Source: Streptomyces sp. ITFR-16
GTDB lineage: Bacteria; Actinomycetota; Actinomycetes; Streptomycetales; Streptomycetaceae
Direction: 5' to 3'
Assembly (NCBI RefSeq): GCF_031844705.1
Contig: NZ_CP134609.1
Location: forward strand, 5,704,001 to 5,768,000
Length of the DNA: 64,000 nt
Shown piece by piece: positions 1 through 8,813 of the stretch; position 1 is the stretch's first letter; each line of letters starts with the position of its first letter. Made by a program: the position numbers and the translations under genes. Below the pieces are notes generated by a model that was given only the letters and a program-made list of their open reading frames with translations, had not been told where the DNA came from and ran no database searches.

Positions 1-1305
1 GCCCTCCCGGCTGGTGGGACCGTCTCCGGCGGGAAGCCGCTTCCCCAGCCGGGCCAGCGGCGAGCACGCCATGAACAGCGGGGACAGCGCCAGGGCAACG
101 GCCGTGACGAACAGGCTCGTACGCAGGCCCCACAGGCCCGCCAGATGGCCGCCGAGCAGCGAGCCGAGCGGCGTCAGACCCATCCCGGCGAAGTTGATCG
201 TCGCCACGACCCGGCCCTGGATCCGTACCGGTGTGAGCGCCTGCCGTACCGCCATGACCGTGACATTGACCAGCTGACCGAACGTACCGAAGACGAAGTT
301 GACGCCGATGAGCGCGGGGAGCACGGCCGGTCCGGAGGCGGGCAGGGCCGGTACGCAGAGCATCACGCCGTCGGCCAGGACCGCGGCGGACACCAGCACC
401 ACCCCGTAGCCGAACCGCTGCGGCAGCCTCGCCGACAGCAGCGATCCCACGACCGCTCCCGGTCCCGTCGCCGCGAGCGCCAGGCCGACCTCCGCGCCCG
501 ACAGATGCAGTGCGCGCGGGAGATAGAGCAGATAGACGGTCATCAGGGCGGCCAAGGAGAACTGGAAGAGGGCCGACGCCAGGCCCACCGCCCGCAGCGA
601 GGGGCTGTGCGCCACGAACCGGAGACCCTCCAGGATCCGCCGTCCCGTCCCGGCCGCGCCGCCGACGGGCACGGGGACCGGTTCGCGGCGGCGGATCCGG
701 TGGAGGGACCCGGCCGACAGGGCGAAGCAGGCCGCGCCGGTGAGGGCGGCGGCCGGCGCGGAGACCAGCGACACCAGCGCGCCGCCGAGCGCGGGGCCGC
801 CGATCTGCGCGGCCGATCTGCTGCCCTCCAGCGCGCTGTTGCCCTGCGCCAGCAGGTCGCGGTGGACCAGCCGTACCAGTGACGCCTGGTAGGCCACGTC
901 GAAGTACACGCCGCATACGCCGACGAGCAGGGCGGCGACGAACAGACCGGGCAGCGCCAGAACGCCGAGCCCGTACGCCACCGCGACCCCCGCCAGGGTC
1001 AGGGCGCGGCCGGCGTCGGTCAGCACCATCACGGGGCGGGCGCGCCGCCGGTCGACCCATGCGCCGGCGACGAGCGAGAACAGCAGGACCGGCGCCTGCT
1101 CCACCGCGCGCAGAGCACCGAGCTGCCCGGCACCGGCCTGGAGGGACACCACGGCGACGAGCGGCAGGATCACCTGGGTGGCCTGCGCCCCGAACTGGGA
1201 CACGGTCTGGCCCCACCACAGCCGGCGGAAGTCCGGGTCGCGCCACAGCGGGACCGGACCGGCGGGAGACGGAGAAGAGGGAGAACGGGAAGGAAGGGAG
1301 TGCAC
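1..1305 (-). CDS. MFS transporter, MFS_3/EntS-like exporter (3' end beyond window)
   Basis: The gene runs off the left edge, so the C-terminus is missing. The visible roughly 434 residues have about twelve hydrophobic stretches. A short Ser/Pro-rich N-terminus precedes a segment reading PLWRDPDFRRLWWGQTVSQFG, a typical opening of the MFS_3 family that includes the enterobactin exporter EntS and macrolide-type drug exporters. The conserved loop after helix 2 reads GAWVDRRRARPV. The start is GTG at 1305-1303, with a GAGGGG ribosome site in front; the Pro/Ser-rich N-terminus keeps the frame. The substrate cannot be told; a small-molecule or drug exporter is most likely. It is oriented away from the GNAT at 1507-2031 but on the same strand, after a 200-base leader that looks regulatory. 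Confidence 0.85.
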   Translation of the reverse strand, partial: MHSLPSRSPSSPSPAGPVPLWRDPDFRRLWWGQTVSQFGAQATQVILPLVAVVSLQAGAGQLGALRAVEQAPVLLFSLVAGAWVDRRRARPVMVLTDAGRALTLAGVAVAYGLGVLALPGLFVAALLVGVCGVYFDVAYQASLVRLVHRDLLAQGNSALEGSRSAAQIGGPALGGALVSLVSAPAAALTGAACFALSAGSLHRIRRREPVPVPVGGAAGTGRRILEGLRFVAHSPSLRAVGLASALFQFSLAALMTVYLLYLPRALHLSGAEVGLALAATGPGAVVGSLLSARLPQRFGYGVVLVSAAVLADGVMLCVPALPASGPAVLPALIGVNFVFGTFGQLVNVTVMAVRQALTPVRIQGRVVATINFAGMGLTPLGSLLGGHLAGLWGLRTSLFVTAVALALSPLFMACSPLARLGKRLPAGDGPTSREG

Positions 1306-1445
1306 TGAGGCCCCTCGGGCTGGGGAGGACAACGCTCGCCGGCCGGTGCACGCAAGAAGGCGCGCCGGCGGTCGGGGCGAGAAGGGCTCGCTGTGCCGCA
1401 GACCTGAGGCAGCACGCGATGACGGGTCGATGACGACCTGGTACG
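1306..1445 (-). promoter_or_regulatory. Structured leader before the MFS gene, possible attenuator
   Basis: Between the leader peptide and the MFS start, two hairpins can form on the transcribed strand. One pairs GCCGGCGCGC (1369-1360) with GCGTGCACCGGC (1353-1342) around a pyrimidine-rich CTTCTT loop. The other pairs CCCC (1325-1322) with GGGG (1314-1311) and would cover the MFS ribosome-binding site. No clean T-tract follows the first hairpin. The arrangement fits attenuation or translational occlusion but is not proof. Confidence 0.35.
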
Positions 1446-1472
1446 TCAGCGCGTGCTCGGGCGACCGGGCAT
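1446..1472 (-). CDS. Candidate 8-codon leader peptide of the MFS gene
   Basis: An ATG at 1472 is preceded by TGAGGAGTGGAG, an excellent Shine-Dalgarno sequence, and encodes MPGRPSTR followed by TGA. It lies about 140 bases upstream of the MFS start, in the interval where transcriptional attenuators of resistance genes usually sit. Short leader peptides rich in Arg and Pro are known from ribosome-arrest attenuators of actinobacterial resistance genes. Whether this one is translated or stalls ribosomes is inference. Confidence 0.4.
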   Translation of the reverse strand: MPGRPSTR

Positions 1473-1506
1473 CTCCACTCCTCAACGCTCGATGGGTGAC
1501 GGCAGG

Positions 1507-2031
1507 TCAGTCTCTCGCCCCGGCCCCGTTCCGGACCGCGTCCCCGGCGAGGTCCTTCGCCATGTCCGTGCACATCGTCTCGCGCCGGCGCAGGGTGCCG
1601 TCCGGGGCGAGCTCGTCCCAGGCGTCGGGGCTCCGGCCGAACGCGACATAGCCCAGGCGCTCGTAGAGTGCGCGCGCCCGGGGGTTGTCCTCCTCCACGC
1701 CCAGTTCGGCCCGGCGCAGGCCGCGCGCGGCGATGCGCTGTTCGGCGGCCTCGATCAGGAAGGTGCCGATGCCGCAGGACTGGAGCGCCGGATGGACCGC
1801 GAGCTGCCACAGCGTGCCCGCGCCCTCCTTGACCCGGTAGTCGACGCCGCCGATCGCGACGGGGGCGCCGGAGGGCAGGCAGACCGCGAGGTAGTCCACC
1901 TCGCCGCGCCGGGCACGCTCCAACTCGTCCGCCACGTGCGCCACATGGAGGGCCGATCCCGACCAGCCGCAGGACGGCAGGTCGTCGTGGGTCAGGTCGC
2001 GCACCGAGAGTGTGAGCGTCATGCCGGTCAT
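1507..2031 (-). CDS. GNAT family N-acetyltransferase
   Basis: A 174-residue single-domain GNAT acetyltransferase. The acetyl-CoA pyrophosphate-binding motif A reads QSCGIGT after the usual beta-4 strand (LWQLAVHPALQ), and the C-terminal part has the common pattern NPRARALYERLGYV. These proteins move an acetyl group from acetyl-CoA to an amine; the acceptor cannot be read from sequence. The first methionine is used; a second ATG lies three codons on. It is divergent from the 2-oxoglutarate oxygenase gene across a 346-base gap and on the same strand as the MFS gene downstream. Confidence 0.85.
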   Translation of the reverse strand: MTGMTLTLSVRDLTHDDLPSCGWSGSALHVAHVADELERARRGEVDYLAVCLPSGAPVAIGGVDYRVKEGAGTLWQLAVHPALQSCGIGTFLIEAAEQRIAARGLRRAELGVEEDNPRARALYERLGYVAFGRSPDAWDELAPDGTLRRRETMCTDMAKDLAGDAVRNGAGARD

Positions 2032-2377
2032 CGTGATCGCCTCCGGCCGCGATCATCCGGGACGGGCGCGCGCGGCCGCAAGCGGATTCCGGCGGGGCGG
2101 GCCTGCGCGCGGGCGGCCCGGAGACCGTTACGCGGGCGACACCCGGCGTAGCGGCCCCGTAACAAGCGGCGGTGAGACTTCCTGGCATCGCGCAGCACCC
2201 AACGGGCCGGGAACGGTCCGAGGGCTGCCAGCTCACGTCGCGTCCGGCAGCACGGCCGGGGGCGAGCGTGCCCGGTCCGTCATGGGCGGACCGGTGGAAG
2301 CGCCGGGGGCGGTGACCGCGCTTCGTTCCCCCGTGCGTCCGGCACCGACCGGACCACCCCGAACAGGGAGAACCACG
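2032..2377. promoter_or_regulatory. Divergent intergenic region, GNAT versus oxygenase operon
   Basis: No gene is credible here. The interval must hold promoters for both directions. An imperfect inverted repeat with arms GTTACG (2127-2132) and CGTAAC (2158-2163) is the only symmetrical element noticed and could be a regulator site for the oxygenase-amidohydrolase-permease group. I do not recognise it as a named operator. Confidence 0.3.
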
Positions 2378-3391
2378 TTGACCACCCAGCACGACACACC
2401 GGCCGTCCCGACCGCGGAGGCGGAACTCGACCGGGAGCGGCTCATGGGCCGGGCCGCGGGCACGGCGACGGCCGCGCGGGACATCACGGTCGTCGACCTG
2501 ACCGACTTCGAGAGCCGGCGCGCCGACATCACCGACGCGCTGTGGCAGGCCGCCACGGAGACCGGCTTCTTCCAGCTGTCCGGCCACGGCATCACCGCGG
2601 CCGAGACCGATGCCGCGTTCGCCGCCGCCGAGGACTACTTCGCGCTGCCGCAGGAGACCAAGCGCGGGCAGGCGCTGAAGAAGGGCCTCAACGCCGGCTG
2701 GGAGTACCGCAGTCAGGTGCGCCCCTCCACCGGTACGCCCGACGAGAAGGAGTCCTTCCAGCTCACCCGTCCGCACATGGCGGGCCTCTGGCCGGACGAG
2801 GGGGAGGCGGCCGGATTCCGCGACACGCTCCTGGGCTTCGAGGCCCGCTGCCACGCCCTCGCGATGCGGGTCCTGTCCTGCTTCGCCGAACGCCTCGGCC
2901 TGGAAAGGGACTTCTTCGCCGAGCGGCACGACCCCGGCAGCCCCGCCCACCAGAGCACGCTGCGGCTGCTGCACTACTACGCCGTCCCCGAGGAGGCCCG
3001 TGGGCAGGCCGACGGTGCCTGGCGGGCCGGCGCGCACACCGACTTCGACTGCCTGACCCTGCTCTTCCAGCGGGACGGGCAGGACGGCCTCCAGGTCTGC
3101 CCCGGCCGCGAGGCCGGCACCCGGGCCTGGACCCCGGTGCCGGCCCGTTCCGACCTGATCACCTGCAACATCGGGGACATGCTGATGCGGTGGAGCGGCG
3201 ACCGGCTGCTCTCCAACTTCCACCGCGTCGCACCGCCCGCGCCCGGCGGCGACCACGGGCCACGCTACTCGATCGCCTACTTCGCCCAGGCCGACCGGGA
3301 CGCCGTGATCAGCGCGCCGGACGGGCGGTACGCGCCGATCACCGCCGAGGAGTACCTCCGGCAGCGCATCGCCGCCAACTTCGCCGGCTGA
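2378..3391 (+). CDS. 2-oxoglutarate/Fe(II)-dependent oxygenase, isopenicillin-N-synthase family
   Basis: A 337-residue non-haem iron oxygenase of the IPNS-like family, with an N-terminal DIOX_N region (about residues 25-150) and a C-terminal Fe/2OG domain. The iron ligands are visible as His220-Thr-Asp222 in the motif GAHTDFD and His282 in NFHRVA. The Arg of RYSIAYF fits the 2-oxoglutarate-binding RxS. The chosen start is TTG at 2378 with AGGGAGAA upstream; an alternative ATG at 2444 also has a GGGAG in front and would remove 22 poorly conserved residues. It precedes an amidohydrolase and a nucleobase permease on the same strand, which suggests oxidation of a purine- or pyrimidine-like compound; the substrate is not determinable. 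Confidence 0.85.
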   Translation: MTTQHDTPAVPTAEAELDRERLMGRAAGTATAARDITVVDLTDFESRRADITDALWQAATETGFFQLSGHGITAAETDAAFAAAEDYFALPQETKRGQALKKGLNAGWEYRSQVRPSTGTPDEKESFQLTRPHMAGLWPDEGEAAGFRDTLLGFEARCHALAMRVLSCFAERLGLERDFFAERHDPGSPAHQSTLRLLHYYAVPEEARGQADGAWRAGAHTDFDCLTLLFQRDGQDGLQVCPGREAGTRAWTPVPARSDLITCNIGDMLMRWSGDRLLSNFHRVAPPAPGGDHGPRYSIAYFAQADRDAVISAPDGRYAPITAEEYLRQRIAANFAG

Positions 3392-3501
3392 CACGCGCCT
3401 TCCGGCGTTCCGCCCCGGCGGCCGGCCGCCGTGCCCCGCGCCGACGCGCGCGGGCCACGGCGGCGGCCGCGCAGCCCCCGGACCGAAAGCGGGGTACCCC
3501 C

Positions 3502-5019
3502 GTGCCCGAATCACTGACAGCACCACTGCCGGAACCACTGCCCGGACCACCGACAGGAACACTGCCGGGACCGCCGCAGGAGCCGTACTCCGGGCCCCGT
3601 CCCTGTTCGCTCCTGCTCTCCGGTGCCGAGGTCGTCACCGTGGACGACGGGCGCACCGTGTTCACCGTCGGCTCGGTGGCCGTCGACGGCGACCGGATCG
3701 TCGACGTCGGCCCGGCCCACGAGGTCGAGGCCCGCTGGCGGCCGCGCCGTACCGTCGACTGCCGGGGCCGGGCCGTCGTTCCCGGCTTCACCGACGCACA
3801 CACCCACCTCTTCCAGTCCCTCGCCCGAGGCATCGGTGACGGCGAACCGATCTGGCCCTGGCTCAACCACTTCATGTGGCCCTACGCCATCCACCTCGAC
3901 GCCGAGGACGCCGGGATCGCCGTCCGGCTGGGCGCGGTCGAGGCCGCCCGCGCCGGGATCACCACCGTCGTCGACCACCACTACGCGCCCAGCGACCCCG
4001 AGACCGTGCTCGCCGTCGCCGACGCCATCGAGGAGGTGGGGCTGCGCGGGGCGGTCGCCCGGGGCATGCTCGGCGACCGCACCGGCATCGCGGAGGCGCG
4101 CGGCCTGCCGGACGCGCTCTACCGGTACGGAACGGCCGAGGAACTCGACCTGACCCGGCAGTGCATGGCGGCCCGGGGCCCCGACGCCCGCGTCCGGGTG
4201 TGGCCGGGCCCGCTCAACCTCTCGTACGCCGACCGGGACCTGGTGCGCGGCGCGATCGCCCTCGCCGCGGAGTACGGGACCCGGTGGCACACCCACTGCA
4301 GCGAGGGCGCCAAGGATCCCCGGAGCCATCTGGACGCCCACGGCGAGCGCCCGGTGACCTGGCTGGCCCGCGAGGGCCTTCTCGACGGGAGTGCGACCCT
4401 CGCCCACGCCGTGTGGCTGGACGAGGAGGAGACGGCGGCGGTCGGGGCGGCCGGGGCCGGCGTCGCCCACAACCCCTGCTCCAACGCCTATCTGGCCTCC
4501 GGCACGATGCCCTGGCGGGCGCTGCGCGAGGCCGGCGCGGTGGTGGCGCTCGGCACGGACGGGCCCGCCGCAGGCGGCCGGCAGGACATGTTCGAGGTGA
4601 TGAAGCAGACGCTGTTCGCGCAGCGCCTGGCCACCCTCGATCCGGCCGGGGTGCGCTGCGAGGACGTCCTGGAGGCGGCCACCCGCGACGGCGCGCGGTA
4701 CGCGGGGGTCCCGGACGCCGGAGTCGTCCGCACCGGTGCCCCGGCCGACCTGGCGGTCGTGGACCTCACCGGCGTGGCCGTGCAGCCCGTGCACCGGGCC
4801 GTGTCGGCGCTGGTGTACTCCGCCCGCGCGGGCGACGTGGTGATGACGCTGGCCGGCGGCCGGGTCGTATACGAGGACGGCCACTGCCCCGGCATCGACG
4901 AGGAAGCGCTGAGCGCACACGCCCGTGAACGGGCGCACCGCCTGGTGGAGCGCGCCGGTTTCGGCACGCTGACCACCCCCTGGCGGCCCACCGCACGACG
5001 ACTGGAGAGGACGCCATGA
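3502..5019 (+). CDS. Amidohydrolase, TrzA/MtaD-type aminohydrolase
   Basis: A 505-residue metal-dependent amidohydrolase of the cytosine-deaminase-like group that holds triazine hydrolases, 8-oxoguanine deaminase and SAH/MTA deaminases. Metal-binding residues are visible in DAHTHLF near residue 100, HTHCSEG near 270, a downstream His in LAHAVWL, and Asp in LGTDGP near 353. A Pro-rich tail of about 35 residues, with repeats such as PLPEPLPGPP, precedes the catalytic domain and is unusual. The start is GTG at 3502. The stop overlaps the permease start (ATGA), so the two are translationally coupled. Deamination of a heterocyclic amine imported by the permease is the natural reading; the exact substrate is unknown. 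Confidence 0.85.
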   Translation: MPESLTAPLPEPLPGPPTGTLPGPPQEPYSGPRPCSLLLSGAEVVTVDDGRTVFTVGSVAVDGDRIVDVGPAHEVEARWRPRRTVDCRGRAVVPGFTDAHTHLFQSLARGIGDGEPIWPWLNHFMWPYAIHLDAEDAGIAVRLGAVEAARAGITTVVDHHYAPSDPETVLAVADAIEEVGLRGAVARGMLGDRTGIAEARGLPDALYRYGTAEELDLTRQCMAARGPDARVRVWPGPLNLSYADRDLVRGAIALAAEYGTRWHTHCSEGAKDPRSHLDAHGERPVTWLAREGLLDGSATLAHAVWLDEEETAAVGAAGAGVAHNPCSNAYLASGTMPWRALREAGAVVALGTDGPAAGGRQDMFEVMKQTLFAQRLATLDPAGVRCEDVLEAATRDGARYAGVPDAGVVRTGAPADLAVVDLTGVAVQPVHRAVSALVYSARAGDVVMTLAGGRVVYEDGHCPGIDEEALSAHARERAHRLVERAGFGTLTTPWRPTARRLERTP

Positions 5020-6530
5020 CGGACACGACGCAGGCACCGCCGAGCGGTACTCCGGCCACGGACACGGCCGGGGGGACGCGGGCGGCGGACAGGCCGGACA
5101 CCCGTGCGCGCCGTGCGGCCCGGATGCGCCGCACACCCGGCGGGGACGGGCGCCCCGGCGCGGCCCCGGCCCCCGTCCCCGCCGGGGATCCTGTGGACGC
5201 CGTGCCCGTGTGGTGGCGGCTCCTCGCCCTCGGGCTCCAGCACGTCCTGGCGTTCTACGCGGGCGCCGTGGTCATGCCGCTCCTGGTCGCCCAGGGCATG
5301 GGGCTCTCCCCGGCGGACACCGCCTCGCTGGTCAACACCGCCCTCGTCGCCTGCGGTGTGGCCACGCTGCTGCAGACCGTCGGCCTGCCCGGGATCGGTA
5401 TCCGGCTGCCCGTCGTGCAGGGCATGTCGACGGCGGCCGTACCGTCCCTGGTGTCGGTCGGTGTGGCGGCGGGCGGAGCCCGTGCCGGGCTGCCGACCGT
5501 GTTCGGCGCGGTCATCGTGGCCGGGCTCATGCTCTTCCTGGTCGCGCCGGTCTTCGGACGCCTCGTACGGTTCTTCCCGCCCCTGGTCACCGGCACGATC
5601 GTGATCATCGTCGGAGTGACGCTGATGGCGGTGTCCGCCCGTCAGGTGGGCGGCGGCAACCCGGACGCGCCCGGCTTCGGCACCCCGGCGCAGCTCGGTC
5701 TCGCCGCCGTCACCCTCGCCGTGATCGTCGTCCTCCACCGGTTCGGCAAGGGCTTCGTCACCTCGGTCGCCATCCTGCTCGGCCTGGCGGCGGGCACGGT
5801 GGTCGCGGCCCTGGCCGGGCGGACCGACTTCTCCGGGATCTCGGGAGCCGACTGGTTCGGGATACAGCCGCCCCTGCACTACGGCATGCCCCGGTTCGAC
5901 GTCATGGCGGTCCTGGCGATCGTCCTCGTCATGGTGATCATCGCCGTGGAGTCCGTCGGACAGTTCTTCGCCATCGGTGAGATCGCCGGCCGCGAGGTGG
6001 ACGCCCGCGACATGAGCCGCGCCCTGCGCGCGGACGGCCTGGCCACGGTGGCGTCCGGGCTGCTCAACTCCTTTCCCACCACGGTCTACAGCCAGAATGT
6101 CGGCCTGCTGCGCCTGACCCGGGTGAGCTCGCGCTGGGTCGTCGCGGCGGGCGCCGTGATGATGCTGCTCCTCGGGCTGGTGCCCAAGGTGGGCGCGGTG
6201 GTCGCGGCCATGCCGCCGGCCGTTCTGGGCGGGGCCACCCTCGTCCTGTTCTCCACGATCGTCGTCGTGGGCGTGCAGATGCTTGTCAAGGCCGACCTCT
6301 CGGAGGCGCGCAACACGGTACTGGTCGCCGCGAGCCTGGGCATCGGCTTCCTGCCCACCGCGTATCCGCAGTTCGCCGAGCACATGCCGACCCGGCAGCT
6401 CCGGATCCTCTTCGAGAGCGGGATCATGCTGGGCACGCTGGCCGCGGTGCTCCTCAACCTGTTCTTCCACCACCTCGGGCGCCGGAGCGGGCCCCGGGAG
6501 GCGCCGACGGTCCCGGCCGAAACGGGGTGA
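5016..6530 (+). CDS. NCS2 family nucleobase:cation symporter (uracil-xanthine type)
   Basis: A 504-residue membrane protein with about fourteen helices after a charged N-terminal extension of some 65 residues. The family signature VESVGQFFAIGE, and TVYSQNVGLLRLTRV further on, identify the NCS2 group of uracil, xanthine and urate permeases. The N-terminal permease core has QHVLAFYAGAVVMPL, with the conserved QH of the first helix. The start ATG overlaps the amidohydrolase stop. Together with the oxygenase and amidohydrolase it forms a likely nitrogen-scavenging unit for a purine or a related heterocycle. Confidence 0.9.
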   Translation: MTDTTQAPPSGTPATDTAGGTRAADRPDTRARRAARMRRTPGGDGRPGAAPAPVPAGDPVDAVPVWWRLLALGLQHVLAFYAGAVVMPLLVAQGMGLSPADTASLVNTALVACGVATLLQTVGLPGIGIRLPVVQGMSTAAVPSLVSVGVAAGGARAGLPTVFGAVIVAGLMLFLVAPVFGRLVRFFPPLVTGTIVIIVGVTLMAVSARQVGGGNPDAPGFGTPAQLGLAAVTLAVIVVLHRFGKGFVTSVAILLGLAAGTVVAALAGRTDFSGISGADWFGIQPPLHYGMPRFDVMAVLAIVLVMVIIAVESVGQFFAIGEIAGREVDARDMSRALRADGLATVASGLLNSFPTTVYSQNVGLLRLTRVSSRWVVAAGAVMMLLLGLVPKVGAVVAAMPPAVLGGATLVLFSTIVVVGVQMLVKADLSEARNTVLVAASLGIGFLPTAYPQFAEHMPTRQLRILFESGIMLGTLAAVLLNLFFHHLGRRSGPREAPTVPAETG

Positions 6531-6647
6531 GGGCCCGGCGCGGCGGGGGCGCGCCCGTCACCCGTTCGGGTGCGTCCACCTCGCCGTGCCCGCCCGGGTG
6601 GCGGAGCGTCGGTTCCGACGTGCAATTCCGCCGGCCCAGGAGTCCTC

Positions 6648-7094
6648 ATGGCACAGACCGCGCCCACACCGGGCAGCCCCTCCTCGTCCCCGCCGCCGTC
6701 CGACTCCCGGGACATGAACCCCTGGGCGGCCGGCGGGGTGATGTTCGCCGGTGTCCTGCTGATGATCGACGGGGTGCTCGGGGCCATCAAGGGCATCACC
6801 GGCATCGTGTCGAACGACGTCTACGCGCGGATCAACGACTACGTCTTCAAGTTCAACACGACGTCCTGGGGATGGATCCACCTCATCCTCGGCATCGTCA
6901 TCGTCATCGTCGGCTGGGGCATCCTCAAGGGCAACGCCTGGGCCCGCGGCGCCGGTGTCGGTCTCGCGGCGCTCAACATGATCGCCAACTTCATGTGGCT
7001 GCCCTACCAGCCGATCTGGGCCGTCGTCTCCCTCGCCATCGACACCTTCGTGATCTGGGCCCTGTGCACGGACCGCTCGAAGGCCGTCATCTGA
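6648..7094 (+). CDS. DUF7144-type four-helix membrane protein
   Basis: A 148-residue protein with a Pro/Ser-rich cytosolic N-terminus of about 30 residues and four predicted membrane helices, including a very hydrophobic one reading HLILGIVIVIVGWGILKG. This fits the actinobacterial DUF7144 family; its function is unknown. The ATG at 6648 has AGGAG seven bases upstream, which decides the start over longer in-frame options. It stands between the permease and the DUF1254 protein, probably with its own promoter. Confidence 0.7.
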   Translation: MAQTAPTPGSPSSSPPPSDSRDMNPWAAGGVMFAGVLLMIDGVLGAIKGITGIVSNDVYARINDYVFKFNTTSWGWIHLILGIVIVIVGWGILKGNAWARGAGVGLAALNMIANFMWLPYQPIWAVVSLAIDTFVIWALCTDRSKAVI

Positions 7095-7137
7095 CGCGAG
7101 CCGCCACGGCACGGGGGACCACCAGGGAGGAACCCGC

Positions 7138-8529
7138 ATGTCCCAGGACGCGCAGGATCTGGCCGGGCTCGCCGCCGATGCGTACGTCTACGGGTACCCG
7201 CTGGTCTTCGGCCTGTCGATGGTCGAGACGTGTCTGCACAAGGGGTTCGGCGCCCTGCCGCCCACGCCCTTCAACGCGTTCGGTCACGCGACCCGGCCGG
7301 CCGGCGCCGACGCGCACTTCGTGTCCGTCAACAACGACACGGTCTACTCGATCGCCCAGCTCGATCTGTCCGGCGGGCCCCTCCTGTTGCACGTCCCCGG
7401 CACCGACGGGGCGTACTACGTCCTGCAGTTCGTCGACGCCTGGTCCAACAACTTCGCGTACGTCGGCCGCCGGGCCACCGGTACGGAGGCCGGTGACTGG
7501 CTCGTCGTACCGCCCGGCTGGGCGGGCACCGTCCCCGACGGCGTACGGGGAGTGATCGACGCGCCCACCGCCGTGGTCACCGTGGTGGGCCGTTTCGCCT
7601 GCGACGGGCCCGAGGACCTGGAGCGGCGGGTCCGGCCGCTCCAGGAGCAGCTGACGCTCACCCACCTCGAACCGGGCGAGCACCGCACCGGACTGCCCGC
7701 CCCCGACGCGGGCGTCCCCACCGGGCTCCGCTTCTACGAACAGCTGCGGGTGTGGATGGCCGACTTCCCGCCCGCCCCGGCCGACCGCGCCTATCAGGAC
7801 CGCTTCCAGCCCCTGGGGCTGCTGGAGGAGGGCCCCTCGCCCTTCGTCCCGGCCGGTTCCGCCCTGGTGCGTGCGCTGAACGAGGGGCTGGCCCGGGGCA
7901 AGGAGCGCGTCGAGGCGGCCGGCCGGGCCGGTTCGGGGGACGGCAGCGGCGGGGGATGGTCGATGAACCCGCATCTCTTCGACTACAACCTCGACCGGTT
8001 CGGCGTGGGGACCATCGACGCCCCCGAGTGGAAGACCGCCGACCGGGAGGCCTCCTACCTGGACAGGGCCGTGGCGGCACGCGTCGGGCTCTGGGGCAAC
8101 CACGGGTACGAGGCGGTGTACGCGCAGACCTTCACCGACACGGACGGCGCGCCGCTGAACGGCGCCCACCGCTACGAGCTGCGCTTCGACGCGCCGCCGC
8201 CGGCCGAGGCGTTCTGGTCCGTGACGATGTACGACACCCCGGACTACTTCCTGGTCGCCAACCCGGCCGGGCGGTACTCGGTAGGGGACCGCACCCCCGG
8301 GATCGTGTACGGCCCCGACGGGTCGCTGACCGTCCACATCGGCAGGGAGCGGCCCGAGGACCCGGACGCGGCGGCGAACTGGCTGCCGGCCCCCGAGGGG
8401 GAGTTCCGCCCCATGCTCAGGCTCTACATGCCCGGCCGGGCGGTGCTCGACGGGGAGTACGTGATCCCGGGCATCCGGCGGACCGACGGCGACGGCAATG
8501 GGGACGAGCACGGGGACGGCGGCGGCTGA
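7138..8529 (+). CDS. DUF1254/DUF1214 domain protein
   Basis: A 463-residue protein with an N-terminal DUF1254 domain (opening AYVYGYPLVFG, with the conserved VSVNNDTVYS near residue 62) and a C-terminal DUF1214 domain (AFWSVTMYDTPDYFLV and ending in the YVIPGIRR region). The two-domain arrangement is common in bacteria and has no established activity. Unlike many relatives it has no obvious signal peptide, so it is probably cytosolic. The ATG at 7138 has GGGAGGAA in front. A low-complexity Asp/Gly-rich tail ends the protein. Confidence 0.85.
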   Translation: MSQDAQDLAGLAADAYVYGYPLVFGLSMVETCLHKGFGALPPTPFNAFGHATRPAGADAHFVSVNNDTVYSIAQLDLSGGPLLLHVPGTDGAYYVLQFVDAWSNNFAYVGRRATGTEAGDWLVVPPGWAGTVPDGVRGVIDAPTAVVTVVGRFACDGPEDLERRVRPLQEQLTLTHLEPGEHRTGLPAPDAGVPTGLRFYEQLRVWMADFPPAPADRAYQDRFQPLGLLEEGPSPFVPAGSALVRALNEGLARGKERVEAAGRAGSGDGSGGGWSMNPHLFDYNLDRFGVGTIDAPEWKTADREASYLDRAVAARVGLWGNHGYEAVYAQTFTDTDGAPLNGAHRYELRFDAPPPAEAFWSVTMYDTPDYFLVANPAGRYSVGDRTPGIVYGPDGSLTVHIGRERPEDPDAAANWLPAPEGEFRPMLRLYMPGRAVLDGEYVIPGIRRTDGDGNGDEHGDGGG

Positions 8530-8588
8530 CGCGGGCGGATCCCTCACGCGGCCGGGACGTTGTCGGTGGCGCGGTCCACACTGGAGAC

Positions 8589-8813
8589 ATGTGCCGCAGT
8601 ATCAAGACCCTCCGCCCGCCCTCCCTCCCCGAAGAGGCCACCGAGGAGGACATCCGCGCCGCCGCCCTGCAGTTCGTCCGCAAGGTGTCGGGCTTCCGCG
8701 CCCCGGCCGCGCACAACAGGGAAGTCTTCGACCGGGCCGTCGACGAGATCGCCGAGGCGACCGCCCGGCTGCTGGACGGCCTGGAAGTGCGGGGTGGTGT
8801 CAGGACGCCGTAG
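8589..8813 (+). CDS. DUF2277 family small protein
   Basis: A 74-residue protein beginning MCRSIKTLRPP and carrying DIRAAALQFVRKVSGF, the signature of the DUF2277 family. The conserved Cys at position 2, Arg at 3 and the LQFVRKVSG helix are present. Function is unknown. It is too short to stand out by length alone but the match to the family is strong. Its last 14 bases overlap the 3' end of the convergent dedA gene. Confidence 0.85.
   Translation: MCRSIKTLRPPSLPEEATEEDIRAAALQFVRKVSGFRAPAAHNREVFDRAVDEIAEATARLLDGLEVRGGVRTP

Noticed and set aside
3511..6473. Long minus-strand open frames (541 and 661 codons) across the amidohydrolase and permease
   Set aside because: They are antisense to genes with clear motifs; the translations are Arg/His/Gly-rich without any family pattern, an effect of high third-position GC.
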